DNA of 64,000 nucleotides from Paenibacillus sp. P25 (GCA_024704175.1 CP085629.1:3162001-3226000); one strand, 5' to 3'; counted from the first letter of the stretch, positions 1-11,295 are shown. Notes: generated from the sequence alone by a model not told the origin. Numbers and translations: made by a program.

Positions 1-1292
1 CGGCATTCGTTCACTCCGGCTTCCGTCACCTTCACGCGGCAGACCGAACCGATCCAGTCCTCGCCGCCTTCGAAAACAAGCTGGAGGTAGTTATCGGAGT
101 AGCCCATGAGAAGACCGTCGCCGGGTTGCCCTTTATAATCCCGTTCCGGAATCACTTCCAGCGTCTGACCGACGAATTTGCGGGCATATTCCAGCTGCAT
201 CCGCTCGGACAGGTCGATCAGCTCGTGCACGCGGCGGTTTTTCTCCTCCTCGTCGATCTGATCCTCCATCCGGGCCGCCGGGGTCCCCGTACGCTTCGAA
301 TAAGGGAAGACATGCATCTCCGAGAACCCCATCCGCTCCATGAAGCGGTAGCCGTTGCGGAACATTTCTTCCGTTTCACCCGGGAAGCCGACGATCACGT
401 CCGTCGTAATCGCCACACCCGGCATAATCCGGTGGATATGTTCGATCTTTCGGGCAAATTCCTCGGTCGTATACTTGCGGCGCATCCGCTTCAGCACTTC
501 ATCGTCGCCCGCCTGCAGCGGGATATGCAGATGGCGGCACATTTTATCGGACTTCTGCAGCACTTCAAGCACCTCGTCCGTAATTTGGCTCGCCTCGATG
601 GAGCTGATACGGATCCGCTTGAGACCTTCCACTTTGTCCAGGTCCCACAAAAGCTTCGCGAGGCTGTAATCCTCCATATCCTCGCCGTAGCCGCCGGTGT
701 GAATGCCCGTCAGTACGATCTCCTGATAACCCGCATCCACCAGCATCCGCGCCTGCTTCAGCACGCTCTCCGGCTCCCGGTCGCGCATGAGTCCCCGCGA
801 CCATGGAATGATGCAGAACGTACAGAAGTTGTTGCAGCCTTCCTGGATCTTCAGAAAAGCCCGCGTACGGTCGGCAAAATCCGGCACGTCCAGCTCCTCG
901 AACGTACGGGTCTTCATGATATTGCGCACCGCGTTGATCGGCTTGCGCTCCTGCTCCAGCCGCTTCACATAAGGAATAATTTTATCCCGGTCCTGCGTCC
1001 CGATGACGAGATCCACCCCGGGGATCGCCATAATTTCCGCAGGCGACGTCTGGGCATAGCGACCCGTTACCGCGACAACCGCTTCCGGGTTGCGGCGGAT
1101 GGCGCGGCGGATCATTTGACGGCTTTTCTTATCGCCCGTGTTCGTTACGGTACAAGTATTGATCACATAAATATCGGCTGTCGATTCAAAATCGACCTGT
1201 TCATAGCCTTCCGCTTTAAACAGTCGCCAGATCGCTTCCGTATCATAGAAGTTCACTTTGCAGCCCAAGGTATGAAATGCGACTGACGGCAT
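1..1292 (-). CDS. mtaB: MtaB, tRNA t6A37 methylthiotransferase (3' end outside window)
   Basis: Radical-SAM enzyme that adds a methylthio group to C2 of N6-threonylcarbamoyl-adenosine 37 in tRNAs reading ANN codons. The N-terminal cluster domain opens with HTLGCKVNFYDTEAI, and the radical-SAM motif C153-x3-C157-x2-C160 (GCNNFCTFCIIP) is clear. The start is an ATG behind GGAGGAGAAG, 1 base after the rsmE stop, as in the B. subtilis yqeU-yqeV pair. The gene runs off the left edge, so the TRAM domain is only partly covered. Odd: the third ligand of the N-terminal cluster, normally Cys in VTGCYAQ, is Arg78 here (codon CGC at 1061-1059). Confidence 0.93.
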   Translation of the reverse strand, partial: MPSVAFHTLGCKVNFYDTEAIWRLFKAEGYEQVDFESTADIYVINTCTVTNTGDKKSRQMIRRAIRRNPEAVVAVTGRYAQTSPAEIMAIPGVDLVIGTQDRDKIIPYVKRLEQERKPINAVRNIMKTRTFEELDVPDFADRTRAFLKIQEGCNNFCTFCIIPWSRGLMRDREPESVLKQARMLVDAGYQEIVLTGIHTGGYGEDMEDYSLAKLLWDLDKVEGLKRIRISSIEASQITDEVLEVLQKSDKMCRHLHIPLQAGDDEVLKRMRRKYTTEEFARKIEHIHRIMPGVAITTDVIVGFPGETEEMFRNGYRFMERMGFSEMHVFPYSKRTGTPAARMEDQIDEEEKNRRVHELIDLSERMQLEYARKFVGQTLEVIPERDYKGQPGDGLLMGYSDNYLQLVFEGGEDWIGSVCRVKVTEAGVNEC

Positions 1293-1293
1293 A

Positions 1294-2058
1294 TCAATCT
1301 TCTCCTCCCATCTCTCCGGCTTCGTATAAAATGCAGGTGAGGCCCACCATCGCGGCCGTCTCCGTTCTTAGTATCCTCTTACCCAAACTGACCGGCACGC
1401 ACCCGGCCGCTTCCGCCGCGACCACTTCCTGCTCGCTGAATCCACCCTCCGGGCCGATGACGAGCAGCAGCGTCACGCGGGCCTGTCCCGCACCCGCTAC
1501 CGCCCGACGGATCGCCTTGCGCAGCGTCTGGCCGCTCTCCTTCTCGTAGCAAATCCAAGCCGCATTCGCTTCCTTCGCCCGGTTTAAGAGCTCCTTCCAC
1601 GAATGGACGGGCTCCACCTCCGGCACCCGGTTGCGGTGCGCCTGCTCGGCGGCCTCTTTGGCGATCTTCTGCCAGCGCTCCAGCCGCTTTCCTTCCTTCT
1701 TCGCATCGAGCTGGACCACGGTCCGCTCGGACACGAACGGCAGGAAACGCGCCGCACCGATTTCGGTCCCCTTCTGGATGACCGTTTCCATCTTATCGCC
1801 TTTCGGCAGGCTTTGCGCAATCCAGACGTCGACCGAAGCTTCGTTCTCCATCGGCAGACGCCGGACAATATCCGCCGTAACCTCGTTCTTCTCCAGCGTC
1901 CGGATCCGTACCAGCGCTTCCCGGTCCACGCCGTCGCTGGCAATCACTTCGTCGCCGGGTTCGGCCCGCATCACTCTGGTCAAATGATGTGCATCGTCGC
2001 CTGTAATCCGGACCTCAGCTTCCGCGAACTGCTCCGGCGCTATAAAATATCTCTGCAT
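1294..2058 (-). CDS. rsmE: RsmE, 16S rRNA m3U1498 methyltransferase
   Basis: SPOUT-class methyltransferase that makes 3-methyluridine at position 1498 of 16S rRNA, using SAM. The 254-residue length is normal. The N-terminal PUA-like part has ITGDDAHHLTRVMRAEPGD. The C-terminal knot carries LLLVIGPEGGFSEQEV and GKRILRTETAAMVGL, which form the SAM pocket. It lies between the M50 protease and mtaB. About 126 bases separate it from the protease, while mtaB follows almost without a gap, so rsmE and mtaB are probably one transcript. Confidence 0.96.
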   Translation of the reverse strand: MQRYFIAPEQFAEAEVRITGDDAHHLTRVMRAEPGDEVIASDGVDREALVRIRTLEKNEVTADIVRRLPMENEASVDVWIAQSLPKGDKMETVIQKGTEIGAARFLPFVSERTVVQLDAKKEGKRLERWQKIAKEAAEQAHRNRVPEVEPVHSWKELLNRAKEANAAWICYEKESGQTLRKAIRRAVAGAGQARVTLLLVIGPEGGFSEQEVVAAEAAGCVPVSLGKRILRTETAAMVGLTCILYEAGEMGGED

Positions 2059-2184
2059 GCTGTACCCTTCATTTCACTAAAAATGAATCGGACCGCTCTG
2101 TGTTCAACAAAACGGCCTAATCTTCATCTTACTACGTTTGCGGCGAAAACGCCATATTTTCCAGCAAAATCAATGAATAAGCGC

Positions 2185-2874
2185 TTAAAAACGGATGGCA
2201 AAGCCAAATATCAGCGACGCCAGCCTGTGAAATGCATCCAAAATCGAATACTGCAGCGAAAACACCGGACCGATGGTCACCATCCGCAGCGGCGGGATGA
2301 AGAACATCAGCAGAATCGCGTAAAACAGCCACTGTTCGTACTGCTTCACCTTCAGCATGATGCGCCGCGGCAGCAAATCCTCCAGAATGCGGTATCCGTC
2401 GAGCGGAGGAAAGGGGATTAAATTCAGTATGAACAAGAAAATATTCTGCGTAATCATATAATAGAAAAATAATTTGACGGCCAGGCTGACACCGCTGGAC
2501 ATCTCATTCAACAGCCCGAAGCGAATCAGCGCGTACATCACCAAAAGGCAGATAAAGCCGAGCAGCAGGTTGCTGAACGGCCCGGCAAAGGATACGAGAA
2601 TCCCCATAAGCCGCGGCCGCTTGAACTTGCTCCGGTTCACGAGAACCGGCTTGGCCCAGCCGATGCCGACGACCAGGAAGAAAATCATGCCGAGAATGTC
2701 CAGGTGAGCGCGGGGATTCAGCGTTACCCTCCCCATCGAACGGGGCGTCGGGTCTCCGAACTTATCGGCCAAATAAGCGTGGGCGAATTCGTGCACCGTA
2801 AAGCTGAGCATCAGCACCAAAAAGATAAAGGGGAGGTGCTGAAGCGGAAAAGCCAAAAACGAACTCCAGTCCAT
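2185..2874 (-). CDS. Site-2 protease family membrane protein (M50)
   Basis: Predicted intramembrane zinc metalloprotease of the short M50 type, 229 residues with about five or six hydrophobic segments. The zinc motif HExxH is HEFAH near residue 28 (TVHEFAHAYLADKFGD). It is followed by the family block RSMGRVTLNPRAHLD, and the distal ligand motif is NLIPFPPLDGYR near residue 166. The start is an ATG with a GGGTGAG site, 12 bases after the prmA stop, so it is probably cotranscribed with prmA. Its substrate cannot be told from sequence; no sigma or anti-sigma gene is adjacent. Confidence 0.88.
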   Translation of the reverse strand: MDWSSFLAFPLQHLPFIFLVLMLSFTVHEFAHAYLADKFGDPTPRSMGRVTLNPRAHLDILGMIFFLVVGIGWAKPVLVNRSKFKRPRLMGILVSFAGPFSNLLLGFICLLVMYALIRFGLLNEMSSGVSLAVKLFFYYMITQNIFLFILNLIPFPPLDGYRILEDLLPRRIMLKVKQYEQWLFYAILLMFFIPPLRMVTIGPVFSLQYSILDAFHRLASLIFGFAIRF

Positions 2875-2886
2875 TCGCTCACCCGC

Positions 2887-3861
2887 CTATTGTTTCTTCG
2901 CGACGAGCACGACCCAATCCTGGTCCTCGTTGCTTGACGTGATCGCAAAGCCTGCGGCCTTCAGTGCCTCTTCGACGACCTGGCGCTTGCTTTGAATAAT
3001 CCCGGAAACGATATAAGTTCCTCCCGGGGCCAGCACATCATATACATCTTGGACAAAGAGCAGGATGATTTCCGCCAAAATGTTGGCTACGACCACCTGC
3101 ACGGGAATCTTGACGCCGGCGGCTTCGCCGCCTGACTGCCCTTGCTCGCGGAGTACGCCCAGGAGATCGCTCAGCTTCACGGTGATTTGGCCGTCCATCC
3201 CGTTCAGCCTGCTGTTCTCCGTCGCACTCGATACCGCAACCGGGTCCAGATCCAGCGCGAGCACGTGCCGGGCTCCCAGCTTGGCCGCGGCGATCGCCAG
3301 AATACCCGAGCCGGTGCCTACGTCGATGACGTCTTCCCCGCCTTGGATGACCTGCTCCAGCGTCTTGAGACAGAGCGCCGTGGTCGCATGCGTTCCGGTA
3401 CCGAAGGCCATGCCGGGGTCGAGCTCAAGAATGATTTCATCCGCTTCCGCCTCGTATTCCTCCCAGGTCGGTTTAATCGTGAGACGCTCCGTAATCCGGA
3501 TCGGTTTGAAATACTGCTTCCAGGCGTTCGCCCAATCCTCGTCGTCCACGTCCTTCAGCTCATATGCCGGTTCTCCCGTGTCGATATCGTATTCCTTTAA
3601 CTGGTCCACGGATTTCTTCAGCTGCTCGAGGATCGATGTCATGTCGGTGCCTTCAGCAAAATATCCTTTGATCACCGCACGCCCCTCCGGGATATCGTTC
3701 AGCGGCAACTCATACCACTGGCCGAGCGACGTATCCCGTTCCTTGTTCAGCGTGCCGGACTCCTCGATGGAGACGCCTCCGGCGCCAAGCTCATGTATAA
3801 AATTCGATATCATTTCGATTGCTTCTTCCGTCGTATGTACAGTAATCTCATGCCAACGCAC
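2887..3861 (-). CDS. prmA: PrmA, ribosomal protein L11 methyltransferase
   Basis: Methylates ribosomal protein L11, using SAM. I chose the GTG start (VRWHEITVHTTEEAIEMI) because GGGAGG sits 9 bases upstream and the family begins there. The frame stays open about 64 codons further upstream, but that stretch has no family similarity and covers a terminator. The resulting 324 residues match the family. Motif I is DVGTGSGILAIAAAKLG and the post-motif is VVVANILAEII. It sits downstream of the dnaK cluster as in other Bacillales, but a terminator and small genes lie between. Confidence 0.94.
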   Translation of the reverse strand: MRWHEITVHTTEEAIEMISNFIHELGAGGVSIEESGTLNKERDTSLGQWYELPLNDIPEGRAVIKGYFAEGTDMTSILEQLKKSVDQLKEYDIDTGEPAYELKDVDDEDWANAWKQYFKPIRITERLTIKPTWEEYEAEADEIILELDPGMAFGTGTHATTALCLKTLEQVIQGGEDVIDVGTGSGILAIAAAKLGARHVLALDLDPVAVSSATENSRLNGMDGQITVKLSDLLGVLREQGQSGGEAAGVKIPVQVVVANILAEIILLFVQDVYDVLAPGGTYIVSGIIQSKRQVVEEALKAAGFAITSSNEDQDWVVLVAKKQ

Positions 3862-3906
3862 CGGGTAAAACCTCCCAAATATTTCATTCCAAAGCCCATA
3901 AGACCT

Positions 3907-3995
3907 AGTATACAACAAAGCCCGCCCGAACAAAAGTTCAGCCCTCGTCCATGGAAAAACGGCCTCCCGCAGTTGATGTCTGCGAAAAGCCGTTG
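3907..3995 (-). terminator. Terminator upstream of prmA, plus a possible prmA -10
   Basis: On the minus strand a stem AACGGC..CGCA / TGCG..GCCGTT (3959-3995) is followed by TTTTT (3955-3959). This ends transcription from the small genes upstream. Just past it, TATACT (3912-3907) with a TTGT-like -35 could start prmA transcription. The terminator is convincing, the promoter weak. Confidence 0.65.
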
Positions 3996-4091
3996 GCCTA
4001 GGAAGCTTGCTTTTTTCGAAAAACGGGCTGTCATCCACAAGAAGTACTTCCAACCGATCTCCATCAAAGGATTTCGATCAGATGATCTTAC

Positions 4092-4487
4092 TTACGCGCT
4101 GCCCCCGGCTTCACGAATCACGCGCAGGGCCTGTTCATAAGACGCCTCGTCGACAACGACCGTCAGTAAAATGTCGCGCTGGTTCGGACCGTTCTGCCCG
4201 GCGGCCATCAGCTCCCGGCTTCCGTCGCTGAGCCCGCTGGCGTCCGGTTCGGCGGCGCCCAGAATCCCGGCATCCCGGTCCATCGGCGCCGCTCCCAGCG
4301 TCAAATAAGCGAGTCCGGGAAAGTCGCTGTTGCTGATCGGATTGAATGTCTCCGACACGCCGCTGCCCGGGAACTGGCCGACCCGGTCCACCTGAATGTC
4401 AAGCGCCCGGAGCGCCCGAAGCTTCGGAACGCATTTTTCCGCTTCCGCCGGGGTAGTAAAATAGGCCATGATGCCTTTTTCCGCCAT
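4092..4487 (-). CDS. Small protein of unknown function
   Basis: 131-residue soluble protein that I do not recognise. It begins MAEKGIMAYFTTPAEAEKC, and a first alpha/beta unit (to VDRVGQFPGSG) and a C-terminal one (ILLTVVVDEASYEQALRVIREAG) look like two halves of a ferredoxin-like fold. The middle is Gly/Ala/Asp-rich. This layout resembles the YflT/GsiB-neighbour 'general stress 17M-like' proteins only loosely. The ATG is preferred over the upstream GTG because GAGGTG lies 6 bases before it. It follows the YfhD-type gene by 20 bases, so the two are probably cotranscribed. Confidence 0.7.
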   Translation of the reverse strand: MAEKGIMAYFTTPAEAEKCVPKLRALRALDIQVDRVGQFPGSGVSETFNPISNSDFPGLAYLTLGAAPMDRDAGILGAAEPDASGLSDGSRELMAAGQNGPNQRDILLTVVVDEASYEQALRVIREAGGSA

Positions 4488-4507
4488 CTCAAGCACCTCG
4501 TTTACGC

Positions 4508-4663
4508 TTATTTCCGCCCCTGGCGGGCATCGGCCTGCTCGGCGCGCTCTACGGCCTCCAGATCATCCGCATCCGCCAGCTCCGAGGAATATTCCACGTC
4601 TTCGTTCTTCGCCGTCGGCAATCTTCTTCCGGCTTGCGCGGCTTCGTTCACGAATTTATTCAT
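4508..4663 (-). CDS. YfhD family small protein
   Basis: 51-residue acidic peptide. The core LPTAKNEDVEYSSELADADD followed by LEAVERAEQADARQ matches the YfhD family of Bacillales (pattern D-V-E-[FY]-S-x-E-L-A-D). Function is unknown; the family is associated with sporeformers. The ATG is preceded by AAGGAAGG. It is too short to score by length, but the motif and ribosome site make it convincing. It sits between the dnaJ terminator and the 131-residue gene. Confidence 0.78.
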   Translation of the reverse strand: MNKFVNEAAQAGRRLPTAKNEDVEYSSELADADDLEAVERAEQADARQGRK

Positions 4664-4784
4664 GAATGGCACCTTCCTTGCATCAGCAGGATTTTGTCCG
4701 CCCGCCGCCAGGCGAAACCTGCTGTTAGTGTCCGCCGAAGTGCCCCCGATTATGCGCCACGCCCCATCCCGGGGCCTTAAGCCC

Positions 4785-4831
4785 CAAAAAAAGAGCATCC
4801 TTCCGCACCTGCATGCGAAAGAATGCTCTCT
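4785..4831 (-). terminator. Terminator after dnaJ
   Basis: Directly after the dnaJ stop, the minus strand forms GAGCATTCTTTCGCA / TGCGGAAGGATGCTC followed by seven T. It is a strong intrinsic terminator that closes the heat-shock cluster. Confidence 0.9.
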
Positions 4832-4836
4832 AGATA

Positions 4837-5961
4837 TTATTCTCCTAAAAAGGCCTTCTTCATACGCTCGAATATCGTCTGCTGCTGCTCGTGCGTATGC
4901 TCGCCGCTTAAGCGGGCAAATTCGCGCAGCAGATCTCTTTGCTCTTCGGTCATATTGGTAGGCGTTACGACGACCACTTTCACATGCTGATCGCCTTGCC
5001 CGTAGCCCCTTAGGCGCGGAACACCTTTTCCTTTCAAACGGAAATAAGTATCCGTCTGCGTCCCGGCAGGAATCTTGAGCTTCACCTTCTCCGTCAGCGT
5101 CGGGATTTCAATCTCGTCACCGAGCGCCGCCTGAGCGAAGGTTAAAGGCACCTCGCAGTAAATATCGTCGCCTTCCCGTTCGAAGAACTCGTGCGGCTTG
5201 ACCCGAATCACGACATACAAATCGCCGGAAGGGCCTCCGCGTGTACCCGATTCCCCTTCCCCGGTTACCCGCAGCTGCGCGCCGTCGTCGACGCCCGCCG
5301 GGATGTTGAGAGAAATCGTCCGCTGCTTCTTGATTTTGCCCGTTCCGTGGCAGGTACCGCATTTGTCCTTAACAATTTGCCCCTGTCCTTGGCACGCGGA
5401 ACAAACCCTGCGGTTGACAATCCGGCCGAACGCCGTATTCTGAACGACCTCCTGCTGTCCGGTGCCGTGGCATACGCCGCATGTCTCCGGCTTGGTACCC
5501 GGCCTCGCCCCGCCGCCATGGCAGGTGTCGCACGTCTCCGTACGCGGGATGTGAATCTCCGTCTTCTTGCCGAAGACGGCTTCTTTGAACTCGATCGTCA
5601 TCGTATACTGCAGGTCATTGCCCCGCTGAGGCGCATTCGGATTGCGCCGCTGGCCGCCGCCACCGAAGAACATATCGAAAATATCGCCGAAGCCGCCGAA
5701 ATCCGCACCGCCGCCGAAGCCGCCGGCCCCCATGCCTTGATTCGGATCGACATGGCCGAAACGGTCGTACTGGGCTTTCTTCTGGTCGTCGCTCAGCACG
5801 TCATAAGCTTCCTTGGCTTCCTTGAACTTCGCTTCCGCATCGTCCGCTTTATTCACGTCCGGGTGGTATTGGCGGGCCAGCTTGCGGTAAGCTTTCTTGA
5901 TTTCTTCCTGCGAAGCGTCCTTCCCGACACCAAGCACCTCGTAATAATCGCGTTTACTCAT
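4837..5961 (-). CDS. dnaJ: DnaJ, Hsp40 co-chaperone
   Basis: J-domain co-chaperone that delivers unfolded clients to DnaK and stimulates its ATPase. The 374 residues have the full type-I layout. The J domain has HPD at 33-35. A Gly/Phe-rich linker rich in GGFGG covers about 75-110. Four zinc-finger repeats follow, [24 protein letters not shown] and CGTCHGTG, then the C-terminal client-binding domains. It lies 76 bases after dnaK, separated by a perfect stem-loop, and ends the hrcA-grpE-dnaK-dnaJ cluster. Confidence 0.98.
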   Translation of the reverse strand: MSKRDYYEVLGVGKDASQEEIKKAYRKLARQYHPDVNKADDAEAKFKEAKEAYDVLSDDQKKAQYDRFGHVDPNQGMGAGGFGGGADFGGFGDIFDMFFGGGGQRRNPNAPQRGNDLQYTMTIEFKEAVFGKKTEIHIPRTETCDTCHGGGARPGTKPETCGVCHGTGQQEVVQNTAFGRIVNRRVCSACQGQGQIVKDKCGTCHGTGKIKKQRTISLNIPAGVDDGAQLRVTGEGESGTRGGPSGDLYVVIRVKPHEFFEREGDDIYCEVPLTFAQAALGDEIEIPTLTEKVKLKIPAGTQTDTYFRLKGKGVPRLRGYGQGDQHVKVVVVTPTNMTEEQRDLLREFARLSGEHTHEQQQTIFERMKKAFLGE

Positions 5962-5991
5962 TGCTCCACTCCTATTCCCATGGCAAACGGA

Positions 5992-6020
5992 AAGTCAAAG
6001 CCGGTGACCGGCTTTGACTT
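5992..6020 (-). promoter_or_regulatory. Perfect 13-bp stem-loop between dnaK and dnaJ
   Basis: AAGTCAAAGCCGG and its exact complement flank a 3-base loop (TGA). The stem is followed on the minus strand by TCCGTTT, not a T-run, so it is not a canonical terminator. It may attenuate read-through into dnaJ or stabilise the dnaK 3' end after processing, which would lower DnaJ relative to DnaK. The structure is seen; the role is inferred. Confidence 0.7.
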
Positions 6021-6037
6021 GAATGTACCTTCGTCGA

Positions 6038-7936
<1,899 letters not shown>

Positions 7937-8542
7937 TTATGAGCTCACTTTCACCATGGCCGGGCGAAGGACTTTATCCTTCAGCATATAGCCCTTCTGC
8001 ACTTCCTCCACCACGATGCCTTCCTCATGCTCCTCGGATTCCACCTGCATGATCGCCTGATGGAATTCCGGATTGAACGGCGTGCCCACCGATTCCATCG
8101 GCTTCAGGCCCTCCGCGGCAAGCACTTGGTCCAGCTGGCGGAAAATCATATCGATGCCCTTCGCCAGCGCGTCGTAATCCTTGCTGTCCTTGCTGGTCGC
8201 AAGGGCGCGCTCGAAATTATCCACAACGGGCAGCATCTGCTCGATCAGCTTCTGGGAAGCATATTTGGCGAACTCTTCCTTTTCCTTCATCGTGCGTCTT
8301 CTGTAATTGTCGAAGTCCGCTTGGGCTCTCAGATAGCGTTGGTAGTTCTCCTCCGCCAGCCGCTTGTGCTTCTCCAGCTCCGCACCTGCAGCCTGCCCGG
8401 CCTCGGATGACTCCGCCGCCTGATCCGCGGCTTCCGGTGCTTCGTTAGTATATGTAGCACCCGTCTCGGCTGCGCTCTCGGCCGTTTCGCGGTTTTCCTC
8501 GCCCGTTTGATCATGCTGCGGTTCTTTGTGTTCCGTAGTCAA
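7937..8542 (-). CDS. grpE: GrpE, nucleotide exchange factor
   Basis: Exchange factor that releases ADP from DnaK. 201 residues: an acidic, Ala/Glu-rich N-terminus (about 1-55), a long coiled coil (LAEENYQRYLRAQADFDNYRRRTMKEKEE) and a C-terminal beta domain with FNPEFHQAIMQVESEEHEEGIVVEEVQKGY. The start is a TTG: AAGGAGGTGA sits at the right distance and no ATG is available before the acidic stretch. It lies 63 bases upstream of dnaK, in the usual order. Confidence 0.96.
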   Translation of the reverse strand: MTTEHKEPQHDQTGEENRETAESAAETGATYTNEAPEAADQAAESSEAGQAAGAELEKHKRLAEENYQRYLRAQADFDNYRRRTMKEKEEFAKYASQKLIEQMLPVVDNFERALATSKDSKDYDALAKGIDMIFRQLDQVLAAEGLKPMESVGTPFNPEFHQAIMQVESEEHEEGIVVEEVQKGYMLKDKVLRPAMVKVSS

Positions 8543-8723
8543 TATCAGTCACCTCCTTAACCTGATCCGAAATGGCACTCTCTCTACTTTATTCTAACCA
8601 CTGTGAAAAAAGCGAAACCGGCGGCTTGGCGCCGGAGCATGCCCTGTAGTCCATCCCGCATGCCCTATCAGCGCTCCTTCTTCCCGGCGGCACCTGGACC
8701 GCGAACACCTTCATTCACGGTGC
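8543..8723 (-). terminator. Intergenic region with a terminator between the chaperonin gene and grpE
   Basis: On the minus strand CCGGCG-loop-CGCCGG (8635-8618) is followed by TTTCGCTTTTTT, an intrinsic terminator about 90 bases past the chaperonin stop. Downstream, TTAGAATAAAG resembles a -10 for grpE, but I see no good -35. Strong CIRCE control therefore covers hrcA and the chaperonin directly. grpE-dnaK-dnaJ would need read-through or their own promoter. No second CIRCE is present here. Confidence 0.6.
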
Positions 8724-10266
8724 TTATGCATCTTCCGTTCGCGGTCGCCTCATCTTGATGACGGTATGAATCCTAAGCACGGCGGAAGCGACTTCTCCCG
8801 CACCTGCAGCGCGTGAAGCTTCACCTGGGCCGGATCGATCACTCCATGCTCCATCATATCAATAATCGCTCCCGTATCGCAATCGACGCCAAGGCTGTCG
8901 GTTCCCGCCGAGATTTGCGCCGCCTTCACTTCCTCAACCTTTTCCAGCGGATTGTAGCCCGCATTGACAACGATTTGCGACAGGGGCTTCCGCAGCGCCT
9001 GCGCAACGGCGGCGATCCCGAAGCCCTCCATGCCCTGCATCGTCTCGCGATGCCGCTCGAGCTCGTGCGCGCGCGTATTTCGGCGGCCCCGCCGCCGGGC
9101 AAGCAACCGCCGCGCAGCGCCGCCTGCACGGCCGAAGCCGCGTCGCGGGCGATGCGCGACCGCTCGCCGACCACCTCGCTCGTGCTGGCTCCGACGACGA
9201 TCGACACCTGCGCCCGGCCCTTGCCTTCGGCCACGCGGACGCATTCGAGCCGCTCGTCGTAGGAGACGTGCCCGGCGAAGCCGAGATAGCCCGCGAGCTC
9301 CGCGGCGGGCTTGCGCAGTCCGCTGCGGCGCACCGGCCGCGCGCCGGTATATTCCGCAAGGCGGCGGATTTCCGCCCGCGGTACCCGCTGCAGCACGAGG
9401 ATCCCGTGATCCGTACAGAACTGCTCCGCCTCCGGATCGATGCCGCGCTCGGCGGCGACAAACCCGACCTGCAGGCTGACGAGCTTCTCGAGCGTCGAGC
9501 GGAACTGCTCCCGCAACTGCATTTGCTTCTGGAAGCCCGCGTCGGTCATGAGCGCTTCTTCATCGATGGTTTCCGGCTCGAAGCTGTCCTGGAACAGCAG
9601 GACATTCGCGGTATCGGGCGGAAAATCGATTTGGGCGTTCGCGGGCTTCTTCTGAATCAGGAGCCCGGGCCATACTTCATTGGCCGCCCGGCTGTGCGAC
9701 ATCACCACATCCGAGAAGCGGAAATGTTCGTCCCGCAGCTTGGCCGCCCCGAGCCGCCGGGCGCCCTGGATGATGAGCTCGGCCAAATCCGCATGCTCGC
9801 GGCCGGCAATGTAAGCGATCCGGTACAGCGGCGGGTCGTCGAGGCCGCGGATCTCCCGCGCCCGTTCGGCCAGCACCTTGAGCGCAATGGCAACGCCTTC
9901 CTGTACGCCGCGGACCACCTTGGCGACGGGAACGCCGCGCGTCACTTGGGCGACGCCTTCGGTAACCAGCGCGCCTGCCAGTACCGTCGCCGTCGTCGTC
10001 CCGTCGCCGACCTGCTGCTGCTGGGAACGCGCCACCTGGATCAGGAGCCTCGCCGCCGGATGGGTCACATCCATCTTCTCCAGGATCGTGACTCCGTCGT
10101 TAGTGATGATCACTTCTCCCGAAGCACCGACCAGCATCGTATCGAGCCCCTTGGGGCCGAGCGTGCCTTCCACCGCCGAGCAGATCGCACGAATCGCGTT
10201 CGCATTGTTCAGCGGCGTGGCGTAGGACTCCTCGCCTTCGTGGCCGCTATTTTTCATCTGCGTCAT
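8724..10266 (-). CDS. Archaeal-like (group III) chaperonin of the TCP-1/cpn60 family; two frameshifts
   Basis: A thermosome-like folding chaperonin, not GroEL. N-terminal signatures are of group II type: GTLGPKGLDTMLV, ITNDGVTILEKMDVTHPAARLL and GDGTTTATVLAGALV. The C-terminus has VNAGYNPLEKVEEVKAA, then GVDCDTGAIIDMMEHGVIDPAQVK, and after repair VLRIHTVIKM. Repaired length is about 513 residues. Frameshift 1 lies in a CGCGCG tract near 9067-9076, right after PGGGAAEI; frameshift 2 lies near 8801-8806. Its ATG overlaps the hrcA stop (ATGA), so translation is coupled to hrcA. Such chaperonins are known in a few Firmicutes such as Carboxydothermus, beside dnaK genes. It is intact if the frameshifts are read errors, a pseudogene if they are real. 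Confidence 0.87.
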
Positions 10267-11295
10267 TTGTACCAGCGCTCCATAACCTGGGTCAAATCCT
10301 TGGACAGGTGATCCAGCAGATGCACCACTTTCCCGTAATCCATCCGGGTCGGCCCCAGAATGCCGATCGTGCCGAGCAGCTTGCCGTCCACCGAATAGGT
10401 GGCCGTGATCAAACTGCAGTCGTTCACCGCTTCAATCGTATTCTCGCCGCCGATCCGAACCTGAACGCCGGAAGTTCCCGTCGTACCGTCCAGGAGCTTG
10501 ATCAGCTTCGGCGTTTCGCTCAGCAGATCAAGGATGCTCTTCACCTTATCGACATCCTTGAATTCGGGCTGGGTCAGCATATTCGTGGTGCCGCTGAGGA
10601 AGATCCGTTCTTCCTCCGGATGATCCATGACATTGTTCAGCATCATCAGCGGCTCTTCGTAACCCGAAGTGTAGCCGCTAAGCTCCGCGGCGATCTCAGT
10701 ATACAGCTTCGACTTAAAATGCAGAAGCGGCACGTTCTTGAGCCTGGCGTTCAGCAGATTCACGAACTTCTCAATTTCGGACATCGGAACGCCTTCCGGA
10801 ATCGTCACCGTCTTGTTCTCCACCTGACCGGTGTTCGTCACGATGATGGCGACAGCCGTGCGTTCATTCAGCGGCACGATTTGCAGATGCTTGAGCGTCG
10901 TGCCCAGCACTTCCGGGCCCAAAACGATCGAAGTGTAATTGGTCAGCTGGGACAACACCGTCGCCACCTGCTGGATGACGCGTTCCATCTCCTGCATCTT
11001 CTCGGCAAAAAACTGCCTCAGCATCATTACCTCATGCTGCGGCAAATTTCCATAAGTCATGAGGTGATCGACATAATATCGGTAACCCTTATGGGACGGG
11101 ATCCGGCCGGCCGACGTGTGCGGTCTGCTCCAGATAGCCCATATCCTCGAGGTCGGACATTTCGTTGCGAATCGTGGCGGGGCTGAATCCCACATTACCG
11201 CGTTTGGAAATACTACGGGAGCCTACGGGTTCTGCTGAACGAATATAATCATCGACGATGGCACTCAGAATATGACGTTGTCGTTCGGTCAACAT
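10263..11295 (-). CDS. hrcA: HrcA, heat-shock repressor (one frameshift)
   Basis: Repressor that binds CIRCE and needs a chaperonin (classically GroEL) to stay active. The winged-helix N-terminus is [18 protein letters not shown], with the recognition part [22 protein letters not shown]. The rest continues in another frame from [22 protein letters not shown] to the end. One extra base (T at 11124 on the plus strand) separates the frames. Removing it gives 343 residues, the usual length. The ATG is preferred over one three codons upstream because GGGGGA then sits at a normal distance. It is headed by CIRCE, so it is autoregulated. Confidence 0.94.

Noticed and set aside
126..1286. Plus-strand open frame of 386 codons opposite mtaB
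   Set aside because: His/Arg/Phe-rich shadow of mtaB; no ribosome site.
3862..4053. 64-codon N-terminal extension of PrmA
   Set aside because: Covers a terminator and lies upstream of a clear ribosome site and GTG at the family start.
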